Below, one piece after another: positions 34,309 to 47,814 of a stretch of DNA of 64,000 nucleotides; position 1 is the stretch's first letter; each line of letters opens with the position of its first letter. Source of the DNA: Bursaphelenchus xylophilus. Taxonomy: Eukaryota > Nematoda > Chromadorea > Rhabditida > Aphelenchoididae. Location: NCBI GenBank assembly GCA_904066235.2, contig CAJFCV020000004.1:12400001-12464000 (forward strand), in the 5' to 3' direction. The notes below the pieces were generated by a model, which saw nothing but the letters and a program-made list of their open reading frames with translations, was not told where the DNA came from and did not search any database. The position numbers and the translations under genes are program-made.

Positions 34309-37231
34309 CGCCCTCCGCGAATTTCAAGCGCACGCTCCTCCCAAAGTGACCAGTCCAAAAAAGGCTGGAAATGTTTCGAAAAGGCATGAAGGGATTTCGA
34401 AGACAGATTGATATGGCATTAGATGAAAAGACAAATTGGTCAAGGAAAAACATATATTTATGTACGGCGGTCGAGAAAGCGGAAGGGGAAATTGAATGAA
34501 TTAGGAATAATTTTCGACAAAATGTCAGAGACTTTTTCCCGTTTTGGTGCGAAAAATGTCGATTTTTTTGTGAAAACATTACTGTCAACGTTAGAAATAG
34601 GCCTGAAGTTTACAAAAATAGCATAAAACTTGTGATTTTTTGCCGAACTTTTCGGGTCTGCGACAGTTCGGGTCATCGCAAAATCGTTCGATACAGATCG
34701 TAGAGAGAGGAGGATACCCTCAAAAAAAACTTGTAGGAAACGCCGACAAGGCCTGGCAAAGCCATTGGATGTTTGGCGGACGCTCGGCGAAGGCTCGGCG
34801 GAGACTTGGCGAAGACTTGCCGTATGCCCACTTTTTCTAATTTTAGCTATTCGTAACGTTAGTTTTCTTCACCCTGACTTATTGAAACATACAAAAAATC
34901 AAAATTTGTGGCAAAAAAACAATGATTCGTAACTTTTATCCAGACATTATTCATGTGAGAACGTGTAAAATACTTAAAAATAGGTGATAAGCTACTCTAG
35001 GAAGAGATGAAAAATATTCTAAATTTATCTCAAATTTTATGAAAACTTGAGGCTTTCACATGTAGTACTCCCCCAGTCAATCATACCAAATCTCGTCTTA
35101 CAACTTGCCACCCAAAACAATACCGCTGCGAAACAAAAAACGGACACTGATTGCGCCGGATCGCTTTATGCGTAATTATTGCCCCACCCCGCCCTTTCCC
35201 TTTGTTCCGACCATTATTTTTTCGTAGATCCATAAATATAAAATATCCAGAAAAAGCGGGACGAGGGCCGTAAAAACCTATGCATAAAATCCCGGCGCCG
35301 CTAATGAGGATCGAGTTACCGAAGAGCAATCGAAAAATCCCTCTGGATTGAATATGCGCGCGAATTCCTAATCGACTCGCGACAACCGGATCTGCATATA
35401 AATCGGGCTGTAGAAATCGCGGTACTGTGGCTTTGACCGGGGGAAATTGCGGACTAAATTACTGTATTTTGGCGGTTCTTTGAGCTGAGAGTAAGATTGG
35501 GGGTACCACTAAGTGTGTCTCTTGAATTCCCTTCAAACTTGTGGCATACCCTCTACTTGGGTTCCATTTCAAGGCCTGAAAAATTCAGATTTTATTTAGC
35601 ATCAACGGCGGAGATATTACGCGATCTTTAATTACGAGAGAACATGAAAAATGAGGAGTCGGAAAGACAAAAAAATCATTTTTCTGTGAGAGGAAAAGTT
35701 CAGTTTTTTGTAGAGTCATTGTAACAACAAAGCTTGATCTTTCTGAATCGAAAATAACAAAAAAAATAAAAATTTTTGGCCAAAATCCGGCTTAAAAATA
35801 TTAAAAGATGTTAGCTATAGGCCAGCTATAAAAACTATATATGTTTTGTTCTCTTAGGCAGTCGAATTCTAATTTTCTCGCAAGTTTTTGCAAAATCAAA
35901 GAGCCACATTTGACCTAGAGCCAATAACTTCCCAAACCCCTAATCACCTTATACGGAGTCATCCTTCTATAGCCTCAAAAACCCTCCCATCCCAGCTGTG
36001 ACACGATTTTGTAATCGCGAATCGAATACAAAATTGCCCATCGCATGTCAAGACCCAACAAATCGGTTTTCAGTTCATTTGTTGCTCGGAGCGCTGCAAA
36101 AACCTCATAAATTTTGCATTTGGCAATCAATGGCTCCGGCCACACAGGTTTTCCTCTCTTGGCGAATTTGCATAAAAGGAAATTACCTCGCCGCTAAACG
36201 CGAATTTACATAATTACAAACAGATTTTCGAGGGTAATGAAGTGTGAGTAATATCAGCGGCAAGGGAAAGAGGGGAGGGGCGGAAATTGAGGAGTACAAC
36301 ATGTGGAGAATGGGGTTTGTAGAGGAATGTGATTGGGTGTAATCGACAAAGAATGAGTTCAACTTGAGAATTTAGGCTTACTTTTAAGTATATTTAAAAA
36401 TAGCTGGACATGGCTAGAGGAGCTAAAGGAGGGCAGGCCAAAGATGCAGAGGGCATGATTTTGGCCCCTTCAAGATTCTTGAAGCCGGGCTAGGCTTTGA
36501 AACTTCTGCAAGAGATCGGGAATAGCCCTTTTTTGGAGGATGGCTTTAAGATCAAGAAGATTTTATGGACAGTACATATATATAGCTACCAGGTGAGAAA
36601 TCATAGCCTCTTTAGGCTGAGCGGGACTCCAGGCCGGATTCTGAAGATTAGAAACAATCTGAGGCAAGCTCATTCGGGGCCAGGCCGAGATCTCGAAGAT
36701 CCCAGAAGCCCGGTCCTTCAGACATTTACTGTATCACAACACCCCATGACCTCACGTCACTACGCCTCACCACAACCCCAATGCGATCAAAACCTGTCAC
36801 AAAAAAAAACAAGGACCTCCCGTCCGCTCGTTGCGCCGTAATAAATCCCCGTCGTTGATGCGAACAAATCCGAATCGGTCTCCATATTTCTGGGATTAAC
36901 ACCGCGACAGCTCCCAAATTTATTCGAACATAATTTAACACCCCGCAACGCACATTATTAGGCCTGTTTTATGGGCATTAACCAACTTTTTTTGGGGGGT
37001 GTAAGGAAGACGAATGAGCTGGTCCCGCCAAGGTTGTAGACTAGTTGTTTCGGAAGGATTATTGCGCAAGACAATGGATTGGATTGGCGAGGTGAGGTTC
37101 ATGGTAATGAGGGGTATGAATTCAGTCTTTCTATGAGCTGGAAGTCGGTCTACATGGTCAAGCGAAAGGTTGGTAATTCACGTGTTGAAAGTGGCCAAAA
37201 AATCTTGAATTTCTGCAAAGCGAAAGCTAAA

Positions 37232-37681
37232 AAGTACACCCAAATGCGAAGCTCAGATTTTCCTTAAATTCTGCGTACGTTACAAGCAGATGCCAAGTAT
37301 CAATACCTAAAAATTTTAGCTCGCTCTATGCAGAGACAGCCGTAATATTGAACGATCCTTGTCGCCGAGAGAGTACGTGAAACGTGGAGAGCTTTCAGAG
37401 AGAAAATTACTTTTTGGCGATATTTTTTTGTGCCTCGTGCGGAAAAGCTTGATTTTTTGTAAAAAGGTTACCCTCTGTAGGAGAAATATTCATGAAACTT
37501 TTCACGTCAAAATTCGCAAAAAAATTTTAGTTTTTTTCTAACCTTCGAAATAAAAATCTCGGTTGTTTATGCAAAACGCTAGCTAGAAGTCTCGCATATG
37601 CAATACCAAAAATTTTTCTAAATTTTTCTCAAGTTTCATCAAATACTTTCTGAGCGTCGCACTTGGGGTACTCCTCCTGTA
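37232..37681. repeat. GCGACGCTCAGATTTT dispersed repeat (inverted copy)
   Basis: Near full-length copy in the opposite internal orientation: TTTTAGCTCGC and GCCGAGAGAGTACGTGAA near the left, CTGAGCGTCGCACTTGGGG at the right end. Confidence 0.8.
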
Positions 37682-38231
37682 AATCAAAATTTGCTCGGGG
37701 TATTCTCGAAATCCGACCGTCCTACCTCAACCAACCCACCAATTGCCCATCCGACATCCAGCAAAAACAAGAGCCCACCAAAGGCTCTACAGTAACTCCC
37801 ACAACCAACTCGGCTGACCACCGCAAATTTCGGAATATCAAAAAGACGGCAAACTGCTGGAATCGAATCGAGAGAGCGTTTTGATTTATGAAAATTCCAT
37901 TTTTTCAGCGGCACCTCAAAAAAAGTACTGGCCCCGCACTGACAAATAAATTCCCGGCAGGGTTTTTTGTCTCATAGATGGCATCAAATTTTACCGCGCG
38001 CCCCAAAAAATTTATTCAAAACGAAAACTCGGGAGGCTGAATCAGAAGGCTCTGGGGGATTGCGGGGGTGGCTTGAAATTGTTGGGAAATGAATTCAACG
38101 GACAAAACTACATAAGAAATTGTTGAGTTGAGGGGGAAAGAGGAGGATAAGGGGCAAATTAAGGGTGTTATTAGGCAAACAGTCGAAGTTCTAAGGGTCA
38201 AATTTTGATGAAACATGTAGTAAATTTACAA

Positions 38232-38410
38232 CGGAAGTACTCCAAGTGCGAAGCTCAGATTTTCTTTAAATTTTGCACACACTTCAGGCATAGGACACAT
38301 ATCAATTATTGAGAATTTTAGTTCGCGCTTTGCAAGCGCAGCCGAGATATTCAGCGATCATTGCGGCCGAGAGAGTACGTGAAGCGCGGAGAGCGGCACG
38401 AGAGGAAAAC
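38232..38410. repeat. GCGACGCTCAGATTTT dispersed repeat (partial)
   Basis: Starts with CCAAGTGCGAAGCTCAGATT and retains GAGATATTCAGCGATC and GGCCGAGAGAGTACGTGAA; similarity fades to the right. Confidence 0.75.
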
Positions 38411-41400
38411 ATTTTCTTGGCATTTGCCAATTTCGTTCGGAAAAAATAAAACTTCGACCTTTGTGGCCACTCATATGTGAGATCCACAGGTCGCGTCTTG
38501 CAGAAACAGCCAAGTTTTTTAGCCTTGAAATTGATTGAAAATAAAAAAAATCTTTCTGTTATTCTTAGGATAGGAAGTTTGCAGATTGCTTCAAGGGCCA
38601 AATAAATAATTTTGTAAAGAAATGGGCATCTTGGCGCAAAGATTACAAGGGTACCAGAAAAAAATTTTTTCTCTAACCGTCTCTCCTCATTTTCATAGTG
38701 TAGCGGTGACAAAACTATATCTCGATTTATCTCGCCAACGCCTGCAGCAGGCATGCCAAAATTTTCTAGCGTTGACATGTATGCTAGACAGAATAAATGG
38801 GCAAAGTTAGGGGTTAATGTAAACACCTCACTTTGAGCACTACACACTTTACAAATTTAAAAGTAGCCAAAATCGACAAATTCTATTGTCCCACAAAAAT
38901 GAAAACATTGCAACATTAATGACAACCTTAACCACTAAAAAAGAGCCCATTTCCATCGCAGCGGGCCAAAATTACCGTACCATTTCGCATTATGTCAGCA
39001 TAAATCGCCTCAAATTTCCGCAGAATCACGACCAAATTAGCATAAACAAAACATAAACATTTTCCGGCGGGGGTTTTGACACGATTTATGCTACATATGT
39101 TTCCACTTGCCAGCAGCGATTTACAGCCACCACTGGGGTCGCCGTAAATATTGCGCAAGAAAATTGTAAAACGAAGCCAAAAGTGCGAAAATTGAAGGTA
39201 AAAATTCGCTGGAAAAATCGGTAAAGCGAGAGAAAATACTATTTGTATTTTAGCTAATTAGTCAGCCCCAACTTTCCCTCGTTTCCCAAGATTTTTCATC
39301 CATTCAGAAGCCACCAAAAATTAGCATAAACAAAGGAAATCAAGGCTTTTCATACGAAGTTCCACTCGAGCATTTTTTTCGAATCGCGCCATTGACTCAT
39401 CGCTCGGGGAAATGAGGCATTTATGGGGATCGCCGGCTTCAGGTTGACGCGATTGCGCGACGCTTGTAAACCGGCTACGCCTGATGCGTTTACGACGTTG
39501 CAGTCGTGGTGTTGGTGGTGTTTATGACCAGAGGGTATCGCCTGTTGATGGGTTTCAAGAGGTAAGATATAGGTGTGATAGAGGCTTGGTAAAGATGGAA
39601 AATTTTTTGCTTTATCTTAAGGTTAAGGTTGCTTGCTTTAAATGGGCAATTGCTCAAAATAAAAGTGATAGATTGGCTTCAAAATTTCTCTGGTTATTCC
39701 GCAGAGACTATAGACAAATTGTTTAAAAAATCAGCTTGTTATATAGAGGCGTAGCCAAGATATTCAACGATCTGTGTCTACAGGACACCAGAGAAAATGA
39801 CAAGAGCCCGAAATCTTCAGATTTCTGCAAAGAAAAGCCAAAAATCATAGATACGTGACTGAAAAGCAAAAGCCAAGACTTCAACAGGCCTCATAAAGAT
39901 CTACACATCTCGGCTAAACCATTTTCCCTTACAAAAGAATTAAATTTAGCCCCGTATATGCCCCTAACCCCCCGTAAACCATCTTAAGACCCTCATATAT
40001 TATCCGGCACGGAATTGTCGAGGATTTGCAACATATTTAGCACCGAATGCATAATTAATAAGCGCTGGAAATTGTCTGTTCAACAGGTCGAGAATGGACA
40101 AAAGAGGCTGGGAATCGGCGGATTAGACATGGGTAATTATTTTGGGATCACAATAAGTTATCGGATATTTCATATCAAATTTTGTGAAGGTAGAATACGA
40201 TGACTAAAAACTTTAAATGTTCAAGATGTCTTAAAGACGATTTAGAGCCAAACAAAATCGAATTTCATGAAATATTGAGGCTTGCGCAGTCGAGGTAACC
40301 CTCCAATTACGGGCAGGTCACATCCCGAAAACAACGGAAATCTGTCCTTGGCCGGATAATTGCGCCCTGTCAGCCGATTGAACGGGACAAATCACGCCAG
40401 ATTGCCAATGATGGGGGAGGCGAGGTAGGGCTTCTGGAGCTGGAATAGGGCTTCATTCGGGCAATCGGGTGATCTCAAATGGCCCACAATTCAGCTGGAT
40501 TAGCTGGCTGCAGATACAAATTCAAGTCATCTACACTGATTACTATAATAATAGCCAATATTTCCTCGAACTCCCACTGAAACTCGGTCATTTGCGACTT
40601 GCGCGAGCCGATAATTTGCGCCTAATCTCGGAACCTTTGCTTCCAGGACAGTAAACAATTACTGCGTTCGTGAGAGCCCCTCAGGGCTTCTTCCTGTTGC
40701 TTCCCGATTCGGTCTATTGACCTCTTTTGTCTCCGGGCCAGATGGTATGACATTATAGGCTTAAGGGGGTCAGATTTACAAAAGACCGGCGAAAAGGATG
40801 GGCAATGGGAGGGAAATGGAGTTTAAATACGAAAAAGGAAGAATCCTAGAGCTGCGACAGTTAGATGAGCATGAAATTTGGAAATTAGACTCTGTCTAGG
40901 GCACTTATAAAATGCTGAAAGTTTTGGCTTACGCATTGCAGAGGCAGCCAAAATATTTGAATGTTTGCAACTGAGAGACCATGGAAGATGAAGAGGGTGG
41001 TCGAAAAAAATATTTTGGCTATATGCATATAGTATTAAAATCACAAGTTTTGAAATAAAAAATTCTGAAAAAATGTCGACATTTTATCAATTTTCAGCCT
41101 AAAAATCATCATCTTTTCTACAAAACAGCCACAAAAATCCCATATCTTCGTCCATATTGGTCTAAATTTGCTCCAACTTTCATCAAAACAAAGAACCCTC
41201 CTCCCATCTTGCTACAGTAACCCGAACACACACCAAAACAAGTAATTAAACAGCCCCATCTTTAAACTGGAATAAAATTTAAATGTCAACAACTGCTCGT
41301 CCCTCGAACCTACAAAGTAATGACCCCACCTTCTCTATTACCTGTCCTCTTGCTCTTCTAATTACCTTTCAAGCGCAAGACATTCGGGCTCCGCCCACTT

Positions 41401-44400
41401 TTTTAGCTCTTTCTTTGAGAGATAATGAGGCAGGGTAAAGTAAAAAAATGAAAATTTTGGTACAGCGATGTTAATAAGCAGAAAATTATGTACTTTTTTA
41501 TGGCCAGTAAAGTCAGTTCCGGCCCATCCCCCAATTATACGAAATCTCGGGCCGGAAACCCCCCGAACTCCCGGAAAGATCATAAAAATGTTATAAAGTA
41601 AAACGACGTTATATTCGGTTTACGATCCTCCACCTGACAACAGGTGCCAGGAGCAGAAAATCGCCAATAAAATGTCGGAACGGCCTCGGCGAAAGTTGAA
41701 ACGTTCCGCCGGCCCGGTTTCAGCGACGTCGGCACAGCTGTGTGCCACGAGATGGACGCGGAATTTTGGGAAGGGACGTGGCGGCAGGAAGATGATGACA
41801 TCTTCATGAAATTGAAGACAAATTGAAAGTTAATTTGTGTGGAAAACATAGCTTCCGATTGGCAGGAAGTTTGATGATTTTTAGGCCGAAAATTGAACAT
41901 TTTTTGGATTTTTTGGACAAGAAAATAGATTCTGTTCGAACAGACGATTAAAATTTTCAATAAAAAAAATCAACTTTTTCCACTCAAAAAGTCGCAAATA
42001 TAGACCTGTAAAATGTTTTTTATCAAATCGTCGGTAAACTTTGTCAACTAGAGACAATAGAAAATGAGGATAGAAAGCTTGAAAAAGGGTTTTTTGACTT
42101 CTTTGCAAATTTATTGCCGTGAAAACTAATTTTCAGGGCTCATAGAGGTCCTCAGGACATACCAAATATCAGTTTAGCACTTCAAAAATCTCAAAAAAAG
42201 CAGTTGCAACGTTCCTGGACCTCTCTACAAAAACTCCTGTAGAACAAAACCTATCTATAGCAAACAATTTCAGACGTACCTATAATCAATTCTAGGCCAA
42301 AATAAAACTCCTGTACAACAAAAACCCTGTATAACAACAAATTTTTTTTGTCCCCTAACAAACTTTGTATCCCGGCTCTACTGTATGCACTATATTCCTA
42401 CTTTCCAAACCCGTCAAAATTCGTAACGCCAAGCTCCGAACTTCGAAAGTCTCCCCACAACCCCTCCTTCCCGCCGGCATTTCAAAACAATGACTTTAAA
42501 CTCCTCCATTCTCAATCACACAATCATAATCGTAAATGCCATTCGCAATATGTCTCAACGTTTTGCATAAAGTTCCCTGGGCCTATTATTCCGGCCCCAT
42601 CCCACCTCCGCCCCGGCCAAAAAGTTGATCGTAGCGCTTCTTTGTGCCAGAACTTGTTTTTTTTCAAATCGCCGAAAAGAAAGGGACTGGGAAAGGTGGG
42701 AAAGCTTGTCATAATGGAGGATGATGATGTTGGAAGAAAAGGTGTCGAAATGTTTGTGAGGAATGTGGGGGAATTTGGGGCCAAACTTGAGGATAATACA
42801 TAGAGTATAGTGAAGGCATAGATAAGGTGGAAATCCTCAAAGTTATAAACGGAAATGATTAAAATATTCGCGATACGATTCAATAATTAAAATATTTGAG
42901 ACTCTTCGGCTCCAAAAACGGAAGTGCTCAAAGTTCGAGCCTTGGATTTTGATGAAATTTGGTACAATTTAGGATAGGCTTTTTGTGAAGCATAGGCCAA
43001 AATTTCGGCTTGCAGCAATATATCTATAAATCAAAAAACGCCAAAATTTTTTCTCTGACCAGCTCCATTCATTTTCCATAGTCTCTCGTCAGCAGAGATG
43101 GTCGAATATCTTGGTTCCCATTGAAAATCAAAAGCTAAAATTTTCAAAACCGAACTAGATTACCATAAAGATAACCCACGCAAAATTTGAAAGAAATCTT
43201 CCAATTTATCTTTGAGGTCTTCTTTATCTAGTATCAATACTACAGTCAAACCTCTGTATCGCAAAAAAGCATGGAACCAAAAAAATTGTCCATTCTAGAA
43301 AGGTTTCGTTGCACAAAGGTTCATTTCGGCTCAAGATAAACTCAACGGATCTCCGAAATCCCAAGTTATAACAAAGTTTTGTTGTAAAGAAAGTCTGTTA
43401 CACAGAGGCTCCACTGTATCGCCCAACTTCCCAATTCCAACTTCCCAATGAAGCTCAACCGCAACAATTGGCTTCGCCGAAAGAATGGAACATTCGGCGG
43501 CGCGTTACGGCTTTCGAATTGCGACATTCGAAATGGACTCGTCAAAGGCGAGGGAATTAGGCAAAAATTTAATGAACTGCCCGCGGTCCATTTTTCAAAC
43601 CCTGGGACAGGTGCGATTATCCATCATTTATCGATTACTTTCGAATTTCGAAAAATTTTTTGAGCGTTTTTGAGGGAATAGGTGGCGTTATAAAGTAGAC
43701 GGCATTATTAAATTTGGGATTTCGGCTGGCGTATAAAGATCATAACGAGAATAGTTGTCGGCAAAATTCAAGGGTCTGGAGTCAATTTTTCAGGGATTTG
43801 GTCAACTTGCAGCGTCTAGAATGCCTTCGAATTTTGTGAGAAAAATCTTGAGGACACTTGTATTGGTTTCCAAAAATTTTAGCTCACGTTTTGCAAGGAA
43901 AGCCGAGATATTCAACAGTCATTGGAAAACCCGTAAAGAAGGTCCAATCTTTAGGCAAGCTTTGACTTTAAAATCCCCATTTCTCCTGCATAGCGAAAGC
44001 CAAATATCTGAAAAACCTCATAAAAATATCTATTCTTAATTTCCCTCAAACCTCTACAAACTGCATCCCGTCAATCGAGAAGCACTGCTAGACATCCAGC
44101 CCGAAATCCGACATGTTTTTGTCCGGAAGACGAATTAAAAATTGACTGATAGCCGATGAATTGCAAAGGAGATCCGTTTACAAACTAGTAGTCGTAATCG
44201 CTGACAGCCAAAAAACAAGGACAGATGATTGATCCGGACAAAACTTATCAATCAACGGCAAAAACAGTTATTTTTAGAAAGTCATCAAAAGGCACATATT
44301 ATACTCTCGGTCTATTGTCCGGTCTCGACCTTCGCTGGCCGAGGTTCAAGAAAGTTTCGCAAAAGGTAACCTTCTAAGATATCACATAACTAGCGCTTTA

Positions 44401-45665
44401 ACCGAACGCACTTATGAGAAGTTTTTTTGGGATCAGATTTCCCGGAAACAAACAAAAAAACTGCTCTTATGCCGGGGTTGCGGTGGTTGTAGCAGCGGGG
44501 TATCAATGGTAGAGGTCAGAGGGGTGGTTGGAAATTCCTTTGCGCAATGATCATCGGATGTAAGGGATTTTCAGAATCACGTCGGATTTTTTCAGAGGTT
44601 TCTGAATGGTTTTCAATGACCGCCTCTCCTAATTTCCCATAATCTCTACATTACAAAAATTGTTCGATATCTCGGCGGTCTTCGCATAGTAAGAGCTAAA
44701 ATTTGGCATATCTTGTATCTGACCTATGTCTAATATGTGGGTAAAATTTAATGAATATCGGTCCGACTATCCCCCTAAAATTTACGTTGTTATCCTCCTA
44801 CCTTCGCCCCAATACCCCTTCAAAAAATCTACCGTAATAAAAAGCGACGGTTGCGCAATTCCGGCAACGGTCAAGATTGATCAGATATGCATTGTCTGCT
44901 TGATTTATTTACACATATTACCCAACCATCAGCGCATTAAAGTATCATTTTGGGGACATACTTAAGGCCCGATCTTATAGACGCTGACGTAATTTCCTGG
45001 ATCGAACCCACTTTAAAAACCGAGCTTGAGATCATGATTCGGAAATGATCTGATGAGTGGAGGGTAAATAAAGAGTAATTTGGTTCGGGAAAGCTATAAT
45101 AGTAATTGGAAAATATAGTAGTAAAAAAGGCACAAAAAAATCCTAAATATTGATAAAACTCCCCAATGTTTGAAGCCTCAGAATTCGAGAATCTGGAGAA
45201 GAGACGGGAAAAGTCATGGGGTCATTCGTTTTATCGTGCGCGCCTTATAACGCATCTCGACGGTGATTAATTTCGGCGCCAATCCCTCCGCCTCGGACAA
45301 GAGTTTCGGCCCCCTTTTTTCGGCGGATCCCGAAGGTATCCATGCCGCTTTGTTTGGTCAAGAGTTCGGGACCTCGGCCAACTCCTTGATCCGCTCTTGT
45401 TGCTTCCGCAAAAAGGAGGGGACTAACGACATTTGGCAGACGAAAGGATTTGTTTGTTTTTGGGGATGAGATAAAATAAAAGGTCGTCAAATGTTCGTGG
45501 TTCTGAGAGAAAAGAGGTTTTTGAGTTTACGGTAGTCATCAAAGGCGTGTATTAGATTTTGAATGAGTATTGGAAAAAACAAATACAAAAGTTTATCAGA
45601 CGAGTTTGAGAGTTTTAGTTAAAGATTTGCCAAAAATAGATATTTTTAGGGCAAAAAAATCGCAA

Positions 45666-45823
45666 TATCAGTCTGTCGGGAAAGTAATGTGGATTTCTGG
45701 CAGTAAGATTTTTTGCCTTGTTTGCAATCTCGCACCCAATCTCCAGCCCGGCTAGCTGTCGCAAAGCGATGACGGGAGATTCCAAGGCGCAAAAATTGAC
45801 ATTATTTTCCCGACAGACCGATA
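45666..45823. repeat. TGTCGGGAAAATAATG inverted-repeat element (copy 2)
   Basis: Bounded by TATCAGTCTGTCGGGAAAG and its mirror ending CCCGACAGACCGATA. The interior has CGCAAAGCGATGACGGG. Confidence 0.85.
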
Positions 45824-47078
45824 TGCTCAACTTTTTTCGCGGCCCCGCCTTTAGAAAATGATCTCCGGTTGCTCTAGGACAAAGCTTCTGCAAAAAAAAT
45901 ATGTTTTTCTCTCTCACCGCACTCCGCGTTTAGCGTACTCTTTCGGAAGAAAAAATTTTTCTTAGTATCTAAGCCGCCCTTGCAAGGCGCCAGCTAAAAT
46001 TTTTCATAATCCATTTATAGCCAAATTCAAGAATTACCGAATATCCGGGCCTCGTATCTCTACTATTGCGCTACTAATCTTAAACCATCTACAAAAACAA
46101 TAATATGTCATCGACTTTCAAAACTTTAGGGCATGAGACAGAATCTTGAATCGACATAAAATCAGGGAGGTACTTTTGGCCGACGTTTTATTAGTCCCGA
46201 CTCCAGCAGCTCTCGCTAAAACAAACACCCATCAAAGAGCGAAATGCCGCACGTGCGGAGTAATCCGCGAACACATGGCCAAAGTTATGGGCAAACAGTG
46301 GGGAGGAAGGGAATGGGGCTCGGATGGGGCCTTGATCGCGAACAAACCATGTATGCCACGAGCAGGTTCCGAAAAAATAGAGAAAATTGTTGGAAAAAAG
46401 AAAAAATTGATAAATGATTACAAATACGACGCTCTCAGAAGCCCAAACACACCGTAACCCGACGTTTACGCATCATATCACCCACCCATTCGCCCCGCTT
46501 ACCGCACTACACACACCCGATTAATCTGGCGCCCGCTTGCGCAATCCCTTCCCGCGAGACTCGTTTCCTGTCGCTGCGAACGCGCTTAATTTATGATCCT
46601 CATTGTCCTTGGCCATAACACATAAAAAGCAGCGGACTTAAGATTGGCGAGAGTGATAGGGCGCTACTTGTTCGATGCGGGGTCATAATGACTCATCATT
46701 AAGGGAAATGGCGCGCAAAATGCAGAGCAGTTAGTACGGGAGGTCGAGTTGTAGCGCTTAGAACTTGGCAAGGCATTTCGAAAAGAACTTGATCAGAGAT
46801 ACATGAGATTCTTAGCTTTGCTTTGAAAAAACAATCGAGATTTTTAGGCCGCAAGTTGCACCAGCTTGGCAGTTTCTTGTGGCGTCTAGTCTTCCTTCAT
46901 AGAGGCCATAGAGGCCCAGCAGATATAGCTGAATATCTTGGCGGCGCCTTACAGGGGTAAACTAAACCTTTCAGCAATTAACAAGTGGTCTGAACATGGC
47001 ACTCACGCAAAATCTTAGGGAAGTCAGGGAAGTCTAGCCGCTTCATTGGACACATTCCTTCTACTACATACATGTATA

Positions 47079-47233
47079 TCTGTCAGCCGGGAAAATAATG
47101 AGCACAACGTTGCGGCCCCGGTTTCGTCGCTGAATTGAAAGCAATTTGGCTTTGCCGCAACACAATTCGTTTTCTAAGCGAACATGCGGTTCTCGGTCCG
47201 CCACTGTCCTCATTATTTCCCAGACAAACTGAT
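47079..47233. repeat. TGTCGGGAAAATAATG inverted-repeat element (copy 3)
   Basis: Slightly diverged ends (TGTCAGCCGGGAAAATAATG and CATTATTTCCCAGACAAACTG) with interior similarity to copy 1 (AATGAGCACAACGTTGCGG). Confidence 0.75.
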
Positions 47234-47814
47234 AAACTGCTTTATCGCCAAACAAGAGAGGAACAAGATGAACAAACCAAGAAACCAAATAGAAGCTCAG
47301 AAGATACGTAGCGGCACGAAGTCCAGAGAAGATACAAATCTATGAAGGCTTCCGTTGACTCTTCAAACTTTCTAAATAGCCATGAACGGGACAGCTTTGG
47401 AGATAAATGTCGCCAAAGATAAGATCCACATAATTCCGGACAAAACGGATGCTGTCTCAATAAAGCGACTGAAGGGGACCTTGAAAGGGTCCTAAACGTC
47501 AAGATAAAACAGTAAAAAATTACTTGATTTTGCTCGCTTTACAAATGATTGCCCAAATACCTGCCCTAATTTACCGCCAAGATGTCAAAGAATTCCTCCT
47601 TGAGATGACCTCTAATTAATTGGACGGACCGAGTTCTAGACCTCAGCAATAACTCAGCGCCTCCGCTGGACACCACTTCAATTAATTTCCTCCACGGAAA
47701 AAACATTCAAAATCAGCGGGAAAACAGGGCGCACAAGGTCGGTGAAGTTATGCCAACGTTTGAGGAGATTGTAAGCAGAGGATAAGCGGAAAACTGCATA
47801 TATGCAAGGTGAGC

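Noticed and set aside
46146..46457. 103-codon ORF with a CRTCG motif
   Set aside because: A single CxxC pair without a second one; no zinc-finger family fits.
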